From: Macrolepiota albuminosa
Lineage: Eukaryota; Basidiomycota; Agaricomycetes; Agaricales; Agaricaceae
Direction of reading: 5' to 3'
NCBI GenBank assembly: GCA_027475525.1
Contig: JAMWFC010000119.1
Coordinates: forward strand, 62,001-126,000
DNA length: 64,000 nt
Position numbers and translations under genes: made by a program. This document shows, piece after piece, positions 45,526-56,720 of the stretch. The stretch's first letter is position 1; every line of letters starts with the position of its first letter. The notes below the pieces were generated by a model. That model was not told the DNA's origin and did no database searches. It was given only the letters and a program-made list of their open reading frames with translations.

Positions 45526-47653
45526 ATGGCAAACCTCTTGCATGGATCGCGCCATAGGACCTTCGGCGTCCATAACTTGGGTATGGTCGTGGATTTATTA
45601 TGAAATGATATCCATTCACCCTATGGCTCCCAGGTGGTCGTAATTATGATTACACACAGATGTACAGCCCTGACGAACCCGGAGAAGAAGCAGCCGAAAA
45701 TGCGCGAGTGTGGTATGTCTATCTTGACGAAGCAGAGAGTCACGATGCGGACATGATTGAGGGCTTTCGGAGCATCCTTGATAGTCTCCTTGTTTTTGTG
45801 AGTATTGATGACATACATTCCTAAATGTTGTCTCAATCCAAGACAGGCTGCACTCTTCTCGGCAGTTGTCACAACGTTTGTCGCTCAAACATCCCAAGCG
45901 CTTCAACCAGATAACGGACAGATTACGGTATCCCTACTTCTTGAAAACAACCAATTGTTGAGAGCCGCCGGAAATAGAACGAGGATAGATGCTGTTCCTG
46001 GAGCATCTCTGGGTCCCGGAAGCCAGACGCACACTTCCATAGATGTATGGGTGAATGGACTCTTTTTCACCAGCCTTGCTCTCTCGTTATCAACTGCCCT
46101 CCTGTCTGTCCTAGCCAAACAATGGATCCAAGTTTGTACACTCCCTTTACTTGGTCTTGCAGCCATCTAATACAGGTGAGTAGGCATATACTGTAATTGT
46201 TCCTGGAAGCGCCAAGACCCGTGCCTTAATCCGCCAATTCCGCTTTGGTGGACTTGTGAAATATAAGCTCGGCGACATTATTCAGAGTCTCCCATTGATC
46301 CTACATTGCTCAGTTGCGATCTTTCTGGTTGGACTAGTTCTCTACGTTTCACAGTTGTCCCGTCCAATATCTGGAATTGTTGGTGTGGTCACTGCTTTCA
46401 CGTTTCTCTTCTACTTTGGATCCTCCATGATTCCTGCCTTGGACATTGCTTGTCCTTACCGCATCCCCTTCATATTCTATTCAACAAAATTTCTCTTGTA
46501 TGCTGCATATACTACAGGATACACATGCCGGAATCTCTGGTATATGCTTACTTGCCGCTTGAAGCCATGGCAATCGTGGCGACCACTATGGTTGCCAAGG
46601 CAGTCTTTGAAAATAGCAGAGCACGATGCAGTGTTGAAGTCTTTTAATGATCTTCTCCCTCACAACTCCTTGGAGTGGGTTTTCAACCACTCATCTAATC
46701 CCTTTGTCAAAGAAATTGTCATTGAGGGGACTTGTGGCTTGGTTGATGAATGGTCTCAGGAAGAGTATTCAGACTATGCTATCAGTGAATACCTTGGCCC
46801 AAGCTCAGGAAATAGTTATCTTCTCTCTGCAATCAAATATTGTTTATCCAGAGTGCCTGCTATGTATTCAGCATCTTCCATGGAGGACGAGATTGGAAAA
46901 AGCAACAAATATGGCCGACTGATTGAAACTTTCATAAAGGCCTTTAGTCTTGAGACTCTGCTGGACGAGCCTACTGCTGGTTTCGAGGACTGGCAAGAAC
47001 AGATAAAGGATGCATTATATGTAGCTTATGGAGTGGCACTCAGCTGCAGGCATCGGGTCCTATCTCGGTGGCTTCTGGATTTGGGTGGTCCTAACCTATT
47101 TCAATCTGGCAGTCAATCGAGCGCGGAGTTCTTGTTTTCATGTGCACATCACGGGGATGCAGAAGACTTTCATGAATTGGTGCATCGAGGAATTGACCTC
47201 AATTGTCGTGATTATTTTGGTAGGCCTGCTTTGCATTGTGCAGCCTGGGCAGGCAATCTGGATATGGTCATTGCCTTTGTTGAACAAGAGCCAGCTCTGA
47301 TCTCTGCACAGTCACAACTCGGAAATACAGTGCTTGACTATGCCATTGAGATGTCAGAAAGTTCTCATATGATGATGACATACCTTTTGGATCATGGTGC
47401 CCAATCATGTAGTCACAATGCTCTCTACAATGCATTTACAGATTATAAACACTACACAGATCCAGAAAAGGTGAAGCTTTTGCTTGACTGTGGATGGGAT
47501 AGAACAGTCCAGGATGCTGAAGAGAAGATATTGCTTGACATTGCACGCAGCAACGGCAATGACACACTTATCGAGTACTTGGAACGGTACCAAACAGTCA
47601 GGCTTGCCCCATATGGGATGACATCTCAGATTTTGAATGAAGAAACAACATGA
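45526..47653 (+). CDS. DUF6535 membrane protein with ankyrin repeats
   Basis: A four-exon model with consistent phases: 45526-45580, 45634-45797, 45847-46131, 46184-47653, giving 657 residues; introns of 53, 49 and 52 bp. The start (tcacaATGGC) joins MANLLHGSRHRTFGVHNLG to the conserved region. DUF6535 landmarks at residues about 65-230 are SLLVFAALFSAVVTTFV, VWVNGLFFTSLALSLSTALL, LAKQWIQAYTVIVPGSAKTR, then hydrophobic segments SLPLILHCSVAIFLVGLVLYV and IVGVVTAFTFLFYFG, predicting about four membrane helices. The C-terminal third has two or three ankyrin-like repeats (AHHGDAEDFHELVHRGIDL, GRPALHCAAWAGNLDMVIAF, GNTVLDYAIEMSES). DUF6535 is agaric-specific and of unknown role; the fusion suggests a membrane-anchored protein-binding module. 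There are no stops and no duplications, so this is the best-preserved host gene in the window. Confidence 0.88.
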
Positions 47654-47889
47654 TTCTTGCCTTGTTACAATGGAACTCGATTCGATATATGCATATATGT
47701 GATTTTTATATCCAGACATACAACACAGGTACAATGATACTGGAAAACATTTACTTATGTCAATTACCAGGTATGCCAAAGAAAACCCAGGAGCAGGAAT
47801 GACAGTGTGAAAAGAGGAGAGACTTGCAGAGATAATCAGAGACGAGACGTTGCCAAGCTTGTAACCAAAATGTGGATTTAACAGTATGA

Positions 47890-48794
47890 TAGACATGTTT
47901 GAGCATCTGAATGATGCTAAGATAGCCAAAAATAATCAAGGTATGTTTGGGAGGACTAATACAAGCAGGGGGTGCTCATTCAATAACAACGACAAAATTG
48001 CATGGAGGGCCAAGGGAAGTTGGATGCGCCAGGCTGGCTTGGGGTTCACTATGGGAAATGGCAATACTTTTGATGGCCAAATGAGGTGGGGCAGTAGGAG
48101 TGGGAGAAGCAGCGCCACAAAAAGGACTGCCAAGAATGGGAGGAGGCTGGACAGAAGCAGTAGGAGCGGAAGGGGCAGTAGGGGCCAACGGAGCACTAGG
48201 GAGACTGGCAATGGTGGGTGATGTAATGGCCAACTATTCAGGGTCAATATTGGAAATGTGAGGAGGAGAAGGAAGACTTACTTTGCTAACCACTGTGCTA
48301 GCCAACAATGTGTCAATCTCATCAGATAGCAATGGAGCCTAGTATGGGCGCTGACCTTTGGTGCCACAAAACCAGATCAAACTTAAAACTTACAAACAAA
48401 TCCGCAAATGGGCGCAACCAATTGGCATTTTTATATTTGCAGTACCAGGCCATGCACCATTCACAAACCTCAATGCCCACAACCAGGAACTGTCAGAGCT
48501 GCAGACCGCCAACCAACATTGATAAAGCCATGTTATGGCAGGAACAGTTTGTGGCGCATCTGCAGGACTGGAAGACTTGGTGCGATCAAATAAAAAGGAG
48601 GCCTTAGCAAGAAAGTTGGGGAGAGCAGAGGCAGAAAAACCAGACATTCTGAAAGGATGGGACAAAAAACACAAGGAGGAGATAGAACTTGAGAAGGATT
48701 TTATATGGTGCTGGTGGCATCACACAGACCATAGCGCAGTCAAATTAATAATGGTGTTTGACTGAAGACAGTCAATTTTTCAGTTGGAGGGAGA
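47890..48794. mobile_element. Internal remnant of an LTR element ending at LTR-B
   Basis: The sequence runs directly into the LTR-B start through a purine tract (ggagggaga), which marks this as the 3' end of an element. Coding signal is weak: a minus-strand Pro/Ala/Ser-rich frame (48233-47976) and a plus-strand frame (48535-48765) with NKKEALARKLGRAEAEKPD and a HTDHSA segment. No RT, integrase or protease motif was seen, so the superfamily is undetermined. Confidence 0.4.
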
Positions 48795-49766
48795 TGATAG
48801 GCTTCTACTCAGACTGAGCACATCAAGGGACATTATAGATTGACCAACACTTGACATACTGAAGACTCTAGCAACTAGTATGAATACAGAGCAGCTCTAG
48901 CTCTGTCGTGCTATTGCAGGACTTACCCATTTACTCTAATCACCAGTCATCAGTTCTTCAGCACACTTCATCCATTCACTTCAAGGATTTAGGAGGCTCA
49001 GAGCTTATAGCACTAGCATGACAACAGGAAGGGGACTATGACCAAAAACCCAGATCACTTCCAAAAGGAGTTAACACTAGGCACTGTCAATTGTTGAGAC
49101 ACCTCAATCAGAAGTCTAAAGAATCAATGACGATGAGACAGGATACACTCAGACCCAACATTCAAATTTATCAGAAGATGGTACAATATTTAGTGCCACG
49201 ATTAGCGCTCACAGCATCTGTCAAGGATTTTCTGACCATACCTCAGAGTGGCCTGACCAATCAGATTACATCAAAAAATGAGCAGACTCATACAATTTCT
49301 AAGTAGCTTTGGAGTTGTCATTGGTTGCTGTTACTCATGTGCTGCAGGTCACCGTTGACAGGTGGCCATTAGCTAAAATCACAAGGAGAGGTGCTAATTG
49401 GTAGCACTGCCAATAGACTTATTTTGGAAAATATAGCAGCACATAGTATAAAAACTAGCCATTTCACCTGTACATAACAATGAATCATAACCTCTTGAGC
49501 ACCCAGTTATACTTAGTGTTCAAATTGTGCTAGCTCTGCCTGACTTTGTCACTAAGTTAGGTGCTAGCTTTGTCTATCTCGTCTTCATCATTTATGGTGC
49601 TACCTATGGGCACATCATGCTGCACTATTTGTTTTCTTCTCTTTATCTTAGCTCAAGCTACAGCGCTTACCATTTGCTAGGTAGCATCTAAGGCGCTATC
49701 ATTTAGCACATTGATCCATCACATCTGCTCAAGCACACCAGGACCCTGTCAGGACTCCTCACAACT
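48795..49766 (+). repeat. LTR-B copy 2 (3' LTR, 3' end uncertain)
   Basis: It starts TGATAGGCTTCTACT after a polypurine tract. The first 480 bp match 26618-27098 with many CG-to-TG/CA differences. A TATA-like 'agtataaaaactagcc' lies near 49445. A possible 3' end is ...GGACTCCTCACA (about 49766), but no target duplication confirmed it. Confidence 0.55.
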
Positions 49767-49789
49767 ACACATGCCAGGTGCTGGAAATG

Positions 49790-50396
49790 GCATTGTACTG
49801 TGTATACATTCAGTGCACCCAACCACAGTTGGCATCATCAATGTATCCTTCCTAATATAAAGGCTGAAGCAGATAATAACTTGGTATCTGAAAACTTGCC
49901 AGATAACAGAAATAGCATTATCTCTCTTGCAGAAAGCAACAATTTGCTGAAAGTGTCAGTATTTATTTTAAATTCTATTGTAAATACTGCTCATGTATTG
50001 TGTCTTTTATTTTTATGGTATTGGTCCATCTTGCAATCATAAACTGCCTGACCATTCATTGGACAACAAATTTGATGTCACTAGTGAATCCATCATTGAT
50101 AAAGACACATCTAATGATAGAGTTGATGGGAGTAGCTTTGGGTCATTGGAGTTTCCTGATGACAAAGCTAATGCAGCAGGCTTTGCTATATTAGACAGTG
50201 TGCTGATTGCATGTGTCAACTTTGATGATGATTTCTTAGTACTTGCTGCCTCCACTGATAAACAAGAATGTGCTGGTGATAATGAAGATGGGTATGTTAT
50301 GGAAGATGCCAGTATGCCTGTACATGGTGTTGCTAATGTGTTGGCCTCACAACTGACCAGCAGGATATCTTTGCTGCATCTGACTTCCCATTCCTA
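49790..50396 (+). pseudogene. Partial decayed copy of the 27.7-30.7-kb gene
   Basis: Plus-strand sequence matches the middle exons and intervening intron of the minus-strand gene. Here: NNLVSENLPDNRNSIISLAE, an intron-like AT-rich stretch, then SIIDKDTSNDRVDGS, GSLEFPDDKANAA, CAGDNEDGYVMEDASM. The other copy has NSVPENSPDNRNSIISLAE and SIVDKDASDDGVDGS. Intron retention means a DNA-level duplication, not retroposition. Differences are dominated by CG to TG/CA. Both ends of the fragment are lost. Confidence 0.7.
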
Positions 50397-50420
50397 GAAC
50401 ATCTCACAGATAACTCAGTT

Positions 50421-50740
50421 TGTTAGGATCAAGGGTCACAATGACAATGGCACCATAAGCACGACAAAGAGATGACCCTTGCACCACATCACACTTATCA
50501 CATTGACATGAACAAAGCAGACTCGAACTTATATATACACACTACGATACAGACAATACTCTCAGTCGTTATCACACAGACTAAGGGTAAGTCTAAATTA
50601 TTATATGAACATGACAAAGTAGACTAACTGTATCTTTAGATTAGATACTTACGAGTATCTGTGTTTGTTAGGTACAGAATCTCAGTTGTTATCACACAGA
50701 CTAAGGATTAGATACTTATGAGTATCTGTGTTTGTTAGGT
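50421..50740 (+). repeat. 5' LTR of the copia element
   Basis: It begins TGTTAGGATCAAGGGTC, with TATA-like 'acttatatatacacac' (about 50530) and a partially duplicated 3' part (ctcagt-gttatcacacagactaagg occurs twice, followed by 'gatacttacgagtatctgtg' and a near copy). It is followed by 'caacaggttatgggc', which looks like a primer-binding site. The exact 3' border is uncertain. Confidence 0.6.
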
Positions 50741-50903
50741 TCAGCTTTCAACAGGTTATGGGCATTTGCTGCTTTACACGCTTGGACTGAATCAAAGAGA
50801 TTTTTACATCCTTCTGTTTGGTGTAGACTTTCCCAGGAAAGTCAGACATCATTTTTTTTGACCTGTGCATAGCCCGCACAGATAACTTACTTTTTTCTGC
50901 ACC

Positions 50904-52553
50904 ATGTTTCCATCATGCACTGGACTCATCATAACAGGTCCCACAACAAAATCTGAGTCTTCCACAAACCCTCCATCTCTAGCACACATGTTTATGCCCA
51001 ACCAGATTGCTGAGATGCAAAAGGTCAATAACTCGGCAAATCCCCTGGTACTGCCCATCAGGAAAGTTTTGGTGGGCTGGGCAGGACACATATTAGATCA
51101 AGACAATGGGAAGTGGCTAGAGTGGTCCTACAGCATGGACCTGGAGCTATCAATGGCACAACTCTGGGAGTACATGTTCAATGCCTCTACAGCCCCCCAT
51201 CCCATGTATGAACCACACATGCATTGTGCATGGGGCAGCAACAATTGCCTGGCATGTTCCTTCATCAAACAAGCACTGTCATCATTGGAGCAGAAGTTGT
51301 GTGCCAATCAGCATGACCTGGTGGCCCTGTGGGCATATTTGAAGGACAGGCATGGTGGTGCTGTCCTGGTTCAACAGGTCTGCCTTCTCCAGGAGGCCCT
51401 CACTATGAAATGCTCTCCCTCTGAGTCTCTCACCAAGACGGTGGATGACATAATTGAGAAGATCAACTGAGCTTTCAATGCAGAGGAGGTCACAAAGGAG
51501 CTTCTCCAGTCAATTGCGATGTTATCTGCACTCTCCGATTGCTCCTATGCCCACATCCAGTCTATAATTTTGAGAGATCTGACTAACATGAGTGACACAA
51601 CGAAGTATGGGCTGTCCGAGATCCAGAGGTTCCTAGAGGGGGAGCAGACCCTTATTAATGCCAATAGGTCAGGGACAGGCAATGTCATACTTGCAACTGC
51701 GGCAGCGGCAAAAGGATCAAAGTATTTAAAGCTGGTCTGTGATGGGTGCAAGTTGTGAGGATGCACAAACTTTATGGGACACACACTGCCATGGTGTATC
51801 CTTGAAGATGGGGGTATGGCCAGGAGGACTGTTGAGGAGTCTTGCGCAGCACACATAGCTCATTTTAAGGTTAAGGATAAGGAGTGGAAGAAGTCAAGCT
51901 CGAGGGTGACCACGACCCCATCCGGAGGAACTGCTTTCACCATGGAAGGGGATGCCAATGCTATCACTACTTATGTCATGGCCCATGGGGGCAAAGCTGG
52001 TACTGTCCCAGTGAAGTCTGAGTTCGTGGGTCTTGCTTCTGATAAACTCCCTGGAGCTTTGATTGCAGATGTTGAGGATCTCAAATTTGATGTGATGATT
52101 GTTCTTGAGGAGGAGGAAGAGACCGGCATGGACTGGGGCCATGATATCAATGACAATCAGATCGAGAACACAACTCTGCTCACAACACCTATAGAATACC
52201 CATTTTTTTACCTTGACTTGGGAGCCACTGTCTATATTATGCCTGACCCATCCGACTTTACGTTATTGACTTTGATCCCAGACAAACTGATTTGTGGCAT
52301 TGGAGGATTGTTGATTGCTGCTATGGGAATAGAAAAAGTTCAACTTCAAGTCCAGAACAGATTAATGATCGAACTAAACAGTGCTCTCCTTGTCCCAAAA
52401 TCCACAGTACAACTCCTCTCAATTAGTCAACTTGCAAAGTATGCCAATGTCAAAACTACTTTCAATGAATCTGGCATGAAATTGATTGAAGCATGCACCC
52501 AGAATGTAGTTGCAACCAGAACACTGATCCTCAACAAAAGTCTATATGTGTAA
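50904..52553 (+). pseudogene. Ty1/copia gag-protease
   Basis: One reading frame is interrupted only by TGA at 51468 and 51756. Gag: VGWAGHILDQDNGKWLEWSY, WEYMFNASTAP, ALWAYLKDRHGGAVLVQQV. The protease follows: FYLDLGATVYIMPDPSDFT (the usual D-SGA active site reads DLGA), GIGGLLIAAMGIEKVQL, LLVPKSTVQLLSISQLAKYA, all copia landmarks. The frame stops at 52551, two bases after an LTR-C starts at 52549, so the stop codon belongs to the inserted LTR and integrase-RT are lost. Capsid formation and polyprotein cleavage are the family roles; this copy is dead. Confidence 0.85.
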
Positions 52554-52722
52554 TGGAGCGTCACACTCATTACTAGTGTCAACAATGCTATATGCATTCA
52601 CTGGAGTATTATGTAAGATAATATCTTGTATTCACTCTAGTTCTAGTCAATCCAATATTGTGGTCTGATTCAGCACTGTGTGATACACACAAGATCGTTC
52701 TAGCTCATAACCAACAGTTACA
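52549..52722 (+). repeat. LTR-C copy 2 (5' LTR of a gypsy-like element)
   Basis: TGTAATGGAGC... to ...CAACAGTTACA, followed by the same T-run junction (tttttttgaatc) that follows the LTR at 56488-56720. It shares a 'tggtctgattc' block near its 3' end. Shorter and more diverged than the other copies (174 bp). It interrupts the copia protease frame. Confidence 0.55.
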
Positions 52723-52739
52723 TTTTTTTGAATCTTCTG

Positions 52740-54560
52740 CTATCAGCTTTAGACTCTAGGTTTGTTACCAACTAGGCAACTCATCACCAAAACCTCTCAA
52801 TTTTTCTTGGCATCATGTCAAAAATGTGCTTCCATGACTGGCTCTCTTGATCTGGATCCTTCTTTTCCAGCCACAGACACAGGTGACCCACCTGTGTCTC
52901 AAGCTATAAAGACACAATCTGTGTCTGCTTACCAGCCCCCACTAAAGCAAGATGAAAAGATACCTTGCAATATCAGTGCAAGCTTTGGAATGCCGGGTGG
53001 GCTATCCATATCATGGATGATGTCCATTGTACAGCCTGGTAGTAAACCAGGAGAGAGATCCGTGGTCTCAGGAGTGTCGCTACCAGTGAGCCAAATGCCT
53101 TCATTGATGTATCTGGTATTGCCTGAGAGCTCATTAGCTCAATCTGAAGATCAACCAGACCTTACTCAGTACTTGGAGATGATACAAGGCAGCACGTTCA
53201 TGCATAGCACCCATTCCAGACTGCGCTGACTGAACAGCATTTGGAGTACATGGCAGACACAGCCACTGAACCAGGACCATTGTTGTTGATGACACAAGGA
53301 CAGAAGCAAGGACCAGCTATAGTGGTCAGTAGAAAGGATGACAAGATCGTAAGGTTGGAACAGGCATTGTCAGTGCCTAGAATTCCAGAGTTGCATGGAA
53401 GGGTGGGCAAACAGCCCCAGATGAGGCATGGAGGCCTCAGAAGAGCTCTGGACTTAGAGTCCAAGCTGGAGTCCTCAGATGATGAGGAAAGCAAGAGGTT
53501 GCATTTGACCCTGTCTATCTAGTTACAGCTGGTATTGGACCAATATCCATTGGTTGCAAAGAAACCAATGCAAAAGCATCTGCAGCTTTACGTAGTAAAG
53601 CATCTACAGTTACTGGCTGCTAGGAGCCACAATGTACCTCAGGCAGATTTGACTGAATATATCAAACTATTTGTGTGTATCTTCAAACTCGAAGTAGTGG
53701 AATATCTCAAACACAAAGTGGCACGAGGGTCAGCAGTCTCAACGGCCACTCTGGCCAACTCAGTGGAATGCAAAATGAGTGTGCATTGATGAGTGCCATT
53801 GATTGCAGATGCAATAGAATTGCTAAATGCACCTCGTCAGGCCAATGAGTCTCAGCAAGACTATGTTAGGTGTCAAAATGCTGCAAACTGTCAACACATT
53901 GTAAGTGGAGTGCTTCAACAGGCATTATCTAAAGTAGAGACTGTGACAATGACTCCAGCAGAGCCAGAGGCACTACTTGCAGTGCAAGAGGCTAAGACAC
54001 CTTGAAAACAAGTCACTATCAAGGAAGAGGTAGATAAAGTCCACATTCTTGAGGAGCAAACACAACTATGGTGCATAGTACAATGCGTCCACCTAGTGGA
54101 CAACTGGAATGAACATGTCAATTACCAGAGGATGCGCAACCAGGACTTGCACAATCACGGTGAGTCATTGATTGATGACTAGGAGATAGCCTTTGAAGGG
54201 CGTGAAGGTGTAACGCCTGTTGATGACATGCGGTGACAATTTGTGGCTCAAACTGCTGAACCAGACAGAGATCTGGATAGTAGTAATGCTAGTAGTCATC
54301 ACTACAAGAGGAGGGAGCTAAATTGTTGCAATAATGATGGTGGGGGTCATGATTGTAGACAGAACGATCAAGACAATAATAATCATTGTAATGGTGGCAG
54401 ACATGCTGGTGGATCACCAGTGGAGCAAGAAGTGAGGCAACAGCCCACTCCATGGCCGGAAAGAACAGCCAATGAACATTTGTTTTGCAGTCCCCAGGCA
54501 TTTTTGATGCCTGCACCTCATGAGTTGTGTGAGATTGGCGGCACCCATGGCTGAGCAAGT
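52740..54560 (+). pseudogene. Gypsy-like gag remnant
   Basis: Broken plus-strand frames (52762-53229, 53241-53522, 53535-53789, 53793-54005, 54243-54554) read acidic, Gln-rich peptides such as EQALSVPRIPELHGRVGKQP and LNAPRQANESQQDYVRCQNA, ending in an Asn/His-rich stretch and [14 protein letters not shown]. The position after an LTR and leader supports gag. There is no RT or protease. It is cut at about 54560, where opposite-strand pol begins. Confidence 0.5.
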
Positions 54561-56487
54561 AGTGTGTGTTGGAATAAAATGAGCATGCTTGCCACAAAGA
54601 TCCACTACCACCATGATTGCATCATATCCATGAGAATCAGGTAACTCAACAATGAAGTCTACCAAGGCCACACTTCAATGCTCAGCTGGGATAGGCAATG
54701 GATGAAGCTGTCCCATAGGAGGCTGACAACAAGGCTTAGTCCAAAGGCAAAGGTCACAGGTGGAGGTGTAAGAGCCAATATACCATGACATTTGAAGCCA
54801 CCAGTAATTCCATGAGACCAGCTCCAGTGTCTTCCATCTGCCAGGATGTCCTGCAACTCGAGAGTCATGATGCTGCTCCACAATCCGCCTCCGGAGGTCT
54901 GGCAGGTTGGGAACATAAATGCGTCCCTAGAAGGTGAGAAGACCATTCTCCAAATATCACTCATCGGTGCAGATGGACTTCACTCCAGTTTTCTCTCAAG
55001 CATGCAAGGCCATGGCAGCCTTAGCTACCAGATCTTCTTGAGTGCCCTTCCAGTTACCTCATTGTATGTCTTGAAGGATGCTCACTTCTTCTCCCTGGCC
55101 AACCACATCTTCTAGAGCATGGATAGCAAATAGTTCTGGCTTCAGGAGTACAATATTGTCATTGTTGCTAGCTCCTGAACCATGGTCTGCTTACTTAGAA
55201 AGCGCATCTGGCTTGCCCATGCTCCATCCAGGTTTGTGATGCAGAGAGAAGTCGAAGTTGGCCAAATACAAGGATCATCAAGCCTGTTGGCATTTAAGTT
55301 TCTTGGCCATCCAAAAGTACTCTAAGTTCTTGTGATCAGTCCACACCTCAAATTTATGCCTGGCACCCTCAAGGAAATGTTGCCACTCCTCAAATGACCG
55401 AATGATAGCCAGCATCTCCTTGTCATGAATCTCATAATTTTGCTCCACAGCATTGAGACTCTTGGAGTAAAAGGCCAAATGATAGCCAGCATCTCCTTGT
55501 CATGAATCTCATAATTTTGCTCCACAGCATTGAGACTCTTGGAGTAAAAGGCCACAGGATGCCACTTACCATCCTCTCTTGACTGTTGAGAGAGAACAGC
55601 TCCAGTAGCAAAATCTGAGCTATCAGCTTTGATATGGAAGGGAGAGTTGTCATCTGGGAATAGGAGGACAGGCTTTGAAGTGACTGCCTGTTTGAGGGCA
55701 TCAAAAGCTGTCTGCTGTGCTGCATCCCAGTGCCAAGGAGTGTCCTTAGTGGTGAGATCAAAGAGGGGCCAGGCATGGTGTGAGAAATCCTGAATAAACC
55801 TCCAGTAGAAGTTGGTGAAACCCAGAAAGGCCTGAACCTCCTTCTTGTTCTTAGGCTCTGGCCACTCCGCCACACCAGCCACCTTGACTGGGTCCATCTC
55901 AGCCATTCCATGAGAGATGATCAGTCCAAGGTATTCAACCTTAGTCTGCTCAAACTTGCACTTCTCTGGCTTAAGATAGAGCTGGTGTTGGCGAAGATGT
56001 TCCAGTACAATGCATGTATCCCAACGATGCTCCTCTAGAGTCTTGGTATAGATGAGAATATTGTCAAGGTATACACACACAACACCTTCCGCTATGAGGT
56101 CTCAGAAAATGTCATTCATCATAGTCTGGAAGGTGGCAGGGCTGTTAGTGAGGCCAAAGAACATTACCAGAGGTTCAAAGAGTCCACAATTTGTTCAGAA
56201 TGCTGCCTTCTACTCATCACCTTCTTTGATGCACACATTGTTGTAGCCCCAGCAGACATCCAACTTGGTATAGTAGCATGCACCTCGGAGGTTGTTGACA
56301 AGCTCTGAAATGAGTGGTAAGGGGTAGCAATTCTTCACAGTCATCGCATTCAAGACTCGGTAGTCCTGAACCAGACATAGAGATCCATCCTTCTTCTTAA
56401 TAAAGAAGACTGGAGAGGCCATCGGAGACTTTGAGGGATGGATGTGACCAGAGTCTAAATTCTCCTGCAAAAAGGCATCAAGCTCAT
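54560..56487 (-). pseudogene. Ty3/gypsy pol: RT, RNase H, start of integrase
   Basis: Minus-strand order: RT with PSKSPMASPVFFIKKKDGS, VQDYRVLNAMTVKNCYPLPL, YYTKLDVCWGYNNVCI, MFFGLTNSPATFQTMMNDIF, VVCVYLDNILIYTK (YLDN instead of YLDD/YMDD), FLGFTNFYWRFI; RNase H with DSSDFATGAVLSQ, VAFYSKSLNAVEQNYEIHD, VWTDHKNLEYF; then the integrase zinc finger and core start ([33 protein letters not shown]). A 77-bp duplication (about 55401/55478) and several stops break the frame. The 5' side ends exactly at the LTR at 56488, and the integrase ends near 54560. Agaric marY1-like in style. Dead. Confidence 0.85.
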
Positions 56488-56720
56488 TGTAGCGTAGTCC
56501 ACTATGTGGCGTTGGCCCCATAGCCTTTACTTACTATATACTTAGCATATTATATTATACTTATTATAATATAATAATATTTACATAAATATAAATACAT
56601 AGATACCTGCTGCTGACTAAGCAGCTTCATTTTGTTATACACTACATAGTCAATAGATCAGTCTGGTCTGATTCTGTTCTGTGTGACTTAAGCTCTTTCA
56701 AAATCTGTAACTCTGTTACA
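56488..56720 (+). repeat. LTR-C copy 3
   Basis: 233 bp, TGTAGCGTAGTCC...CTCTGTTACA, matching 358-668 in reverse. TA-rich core with TATA-like sequences. It is followed by the T-run, leader and gag on the plus strand, so it is a 5' LTR. Confidence 0.7.
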
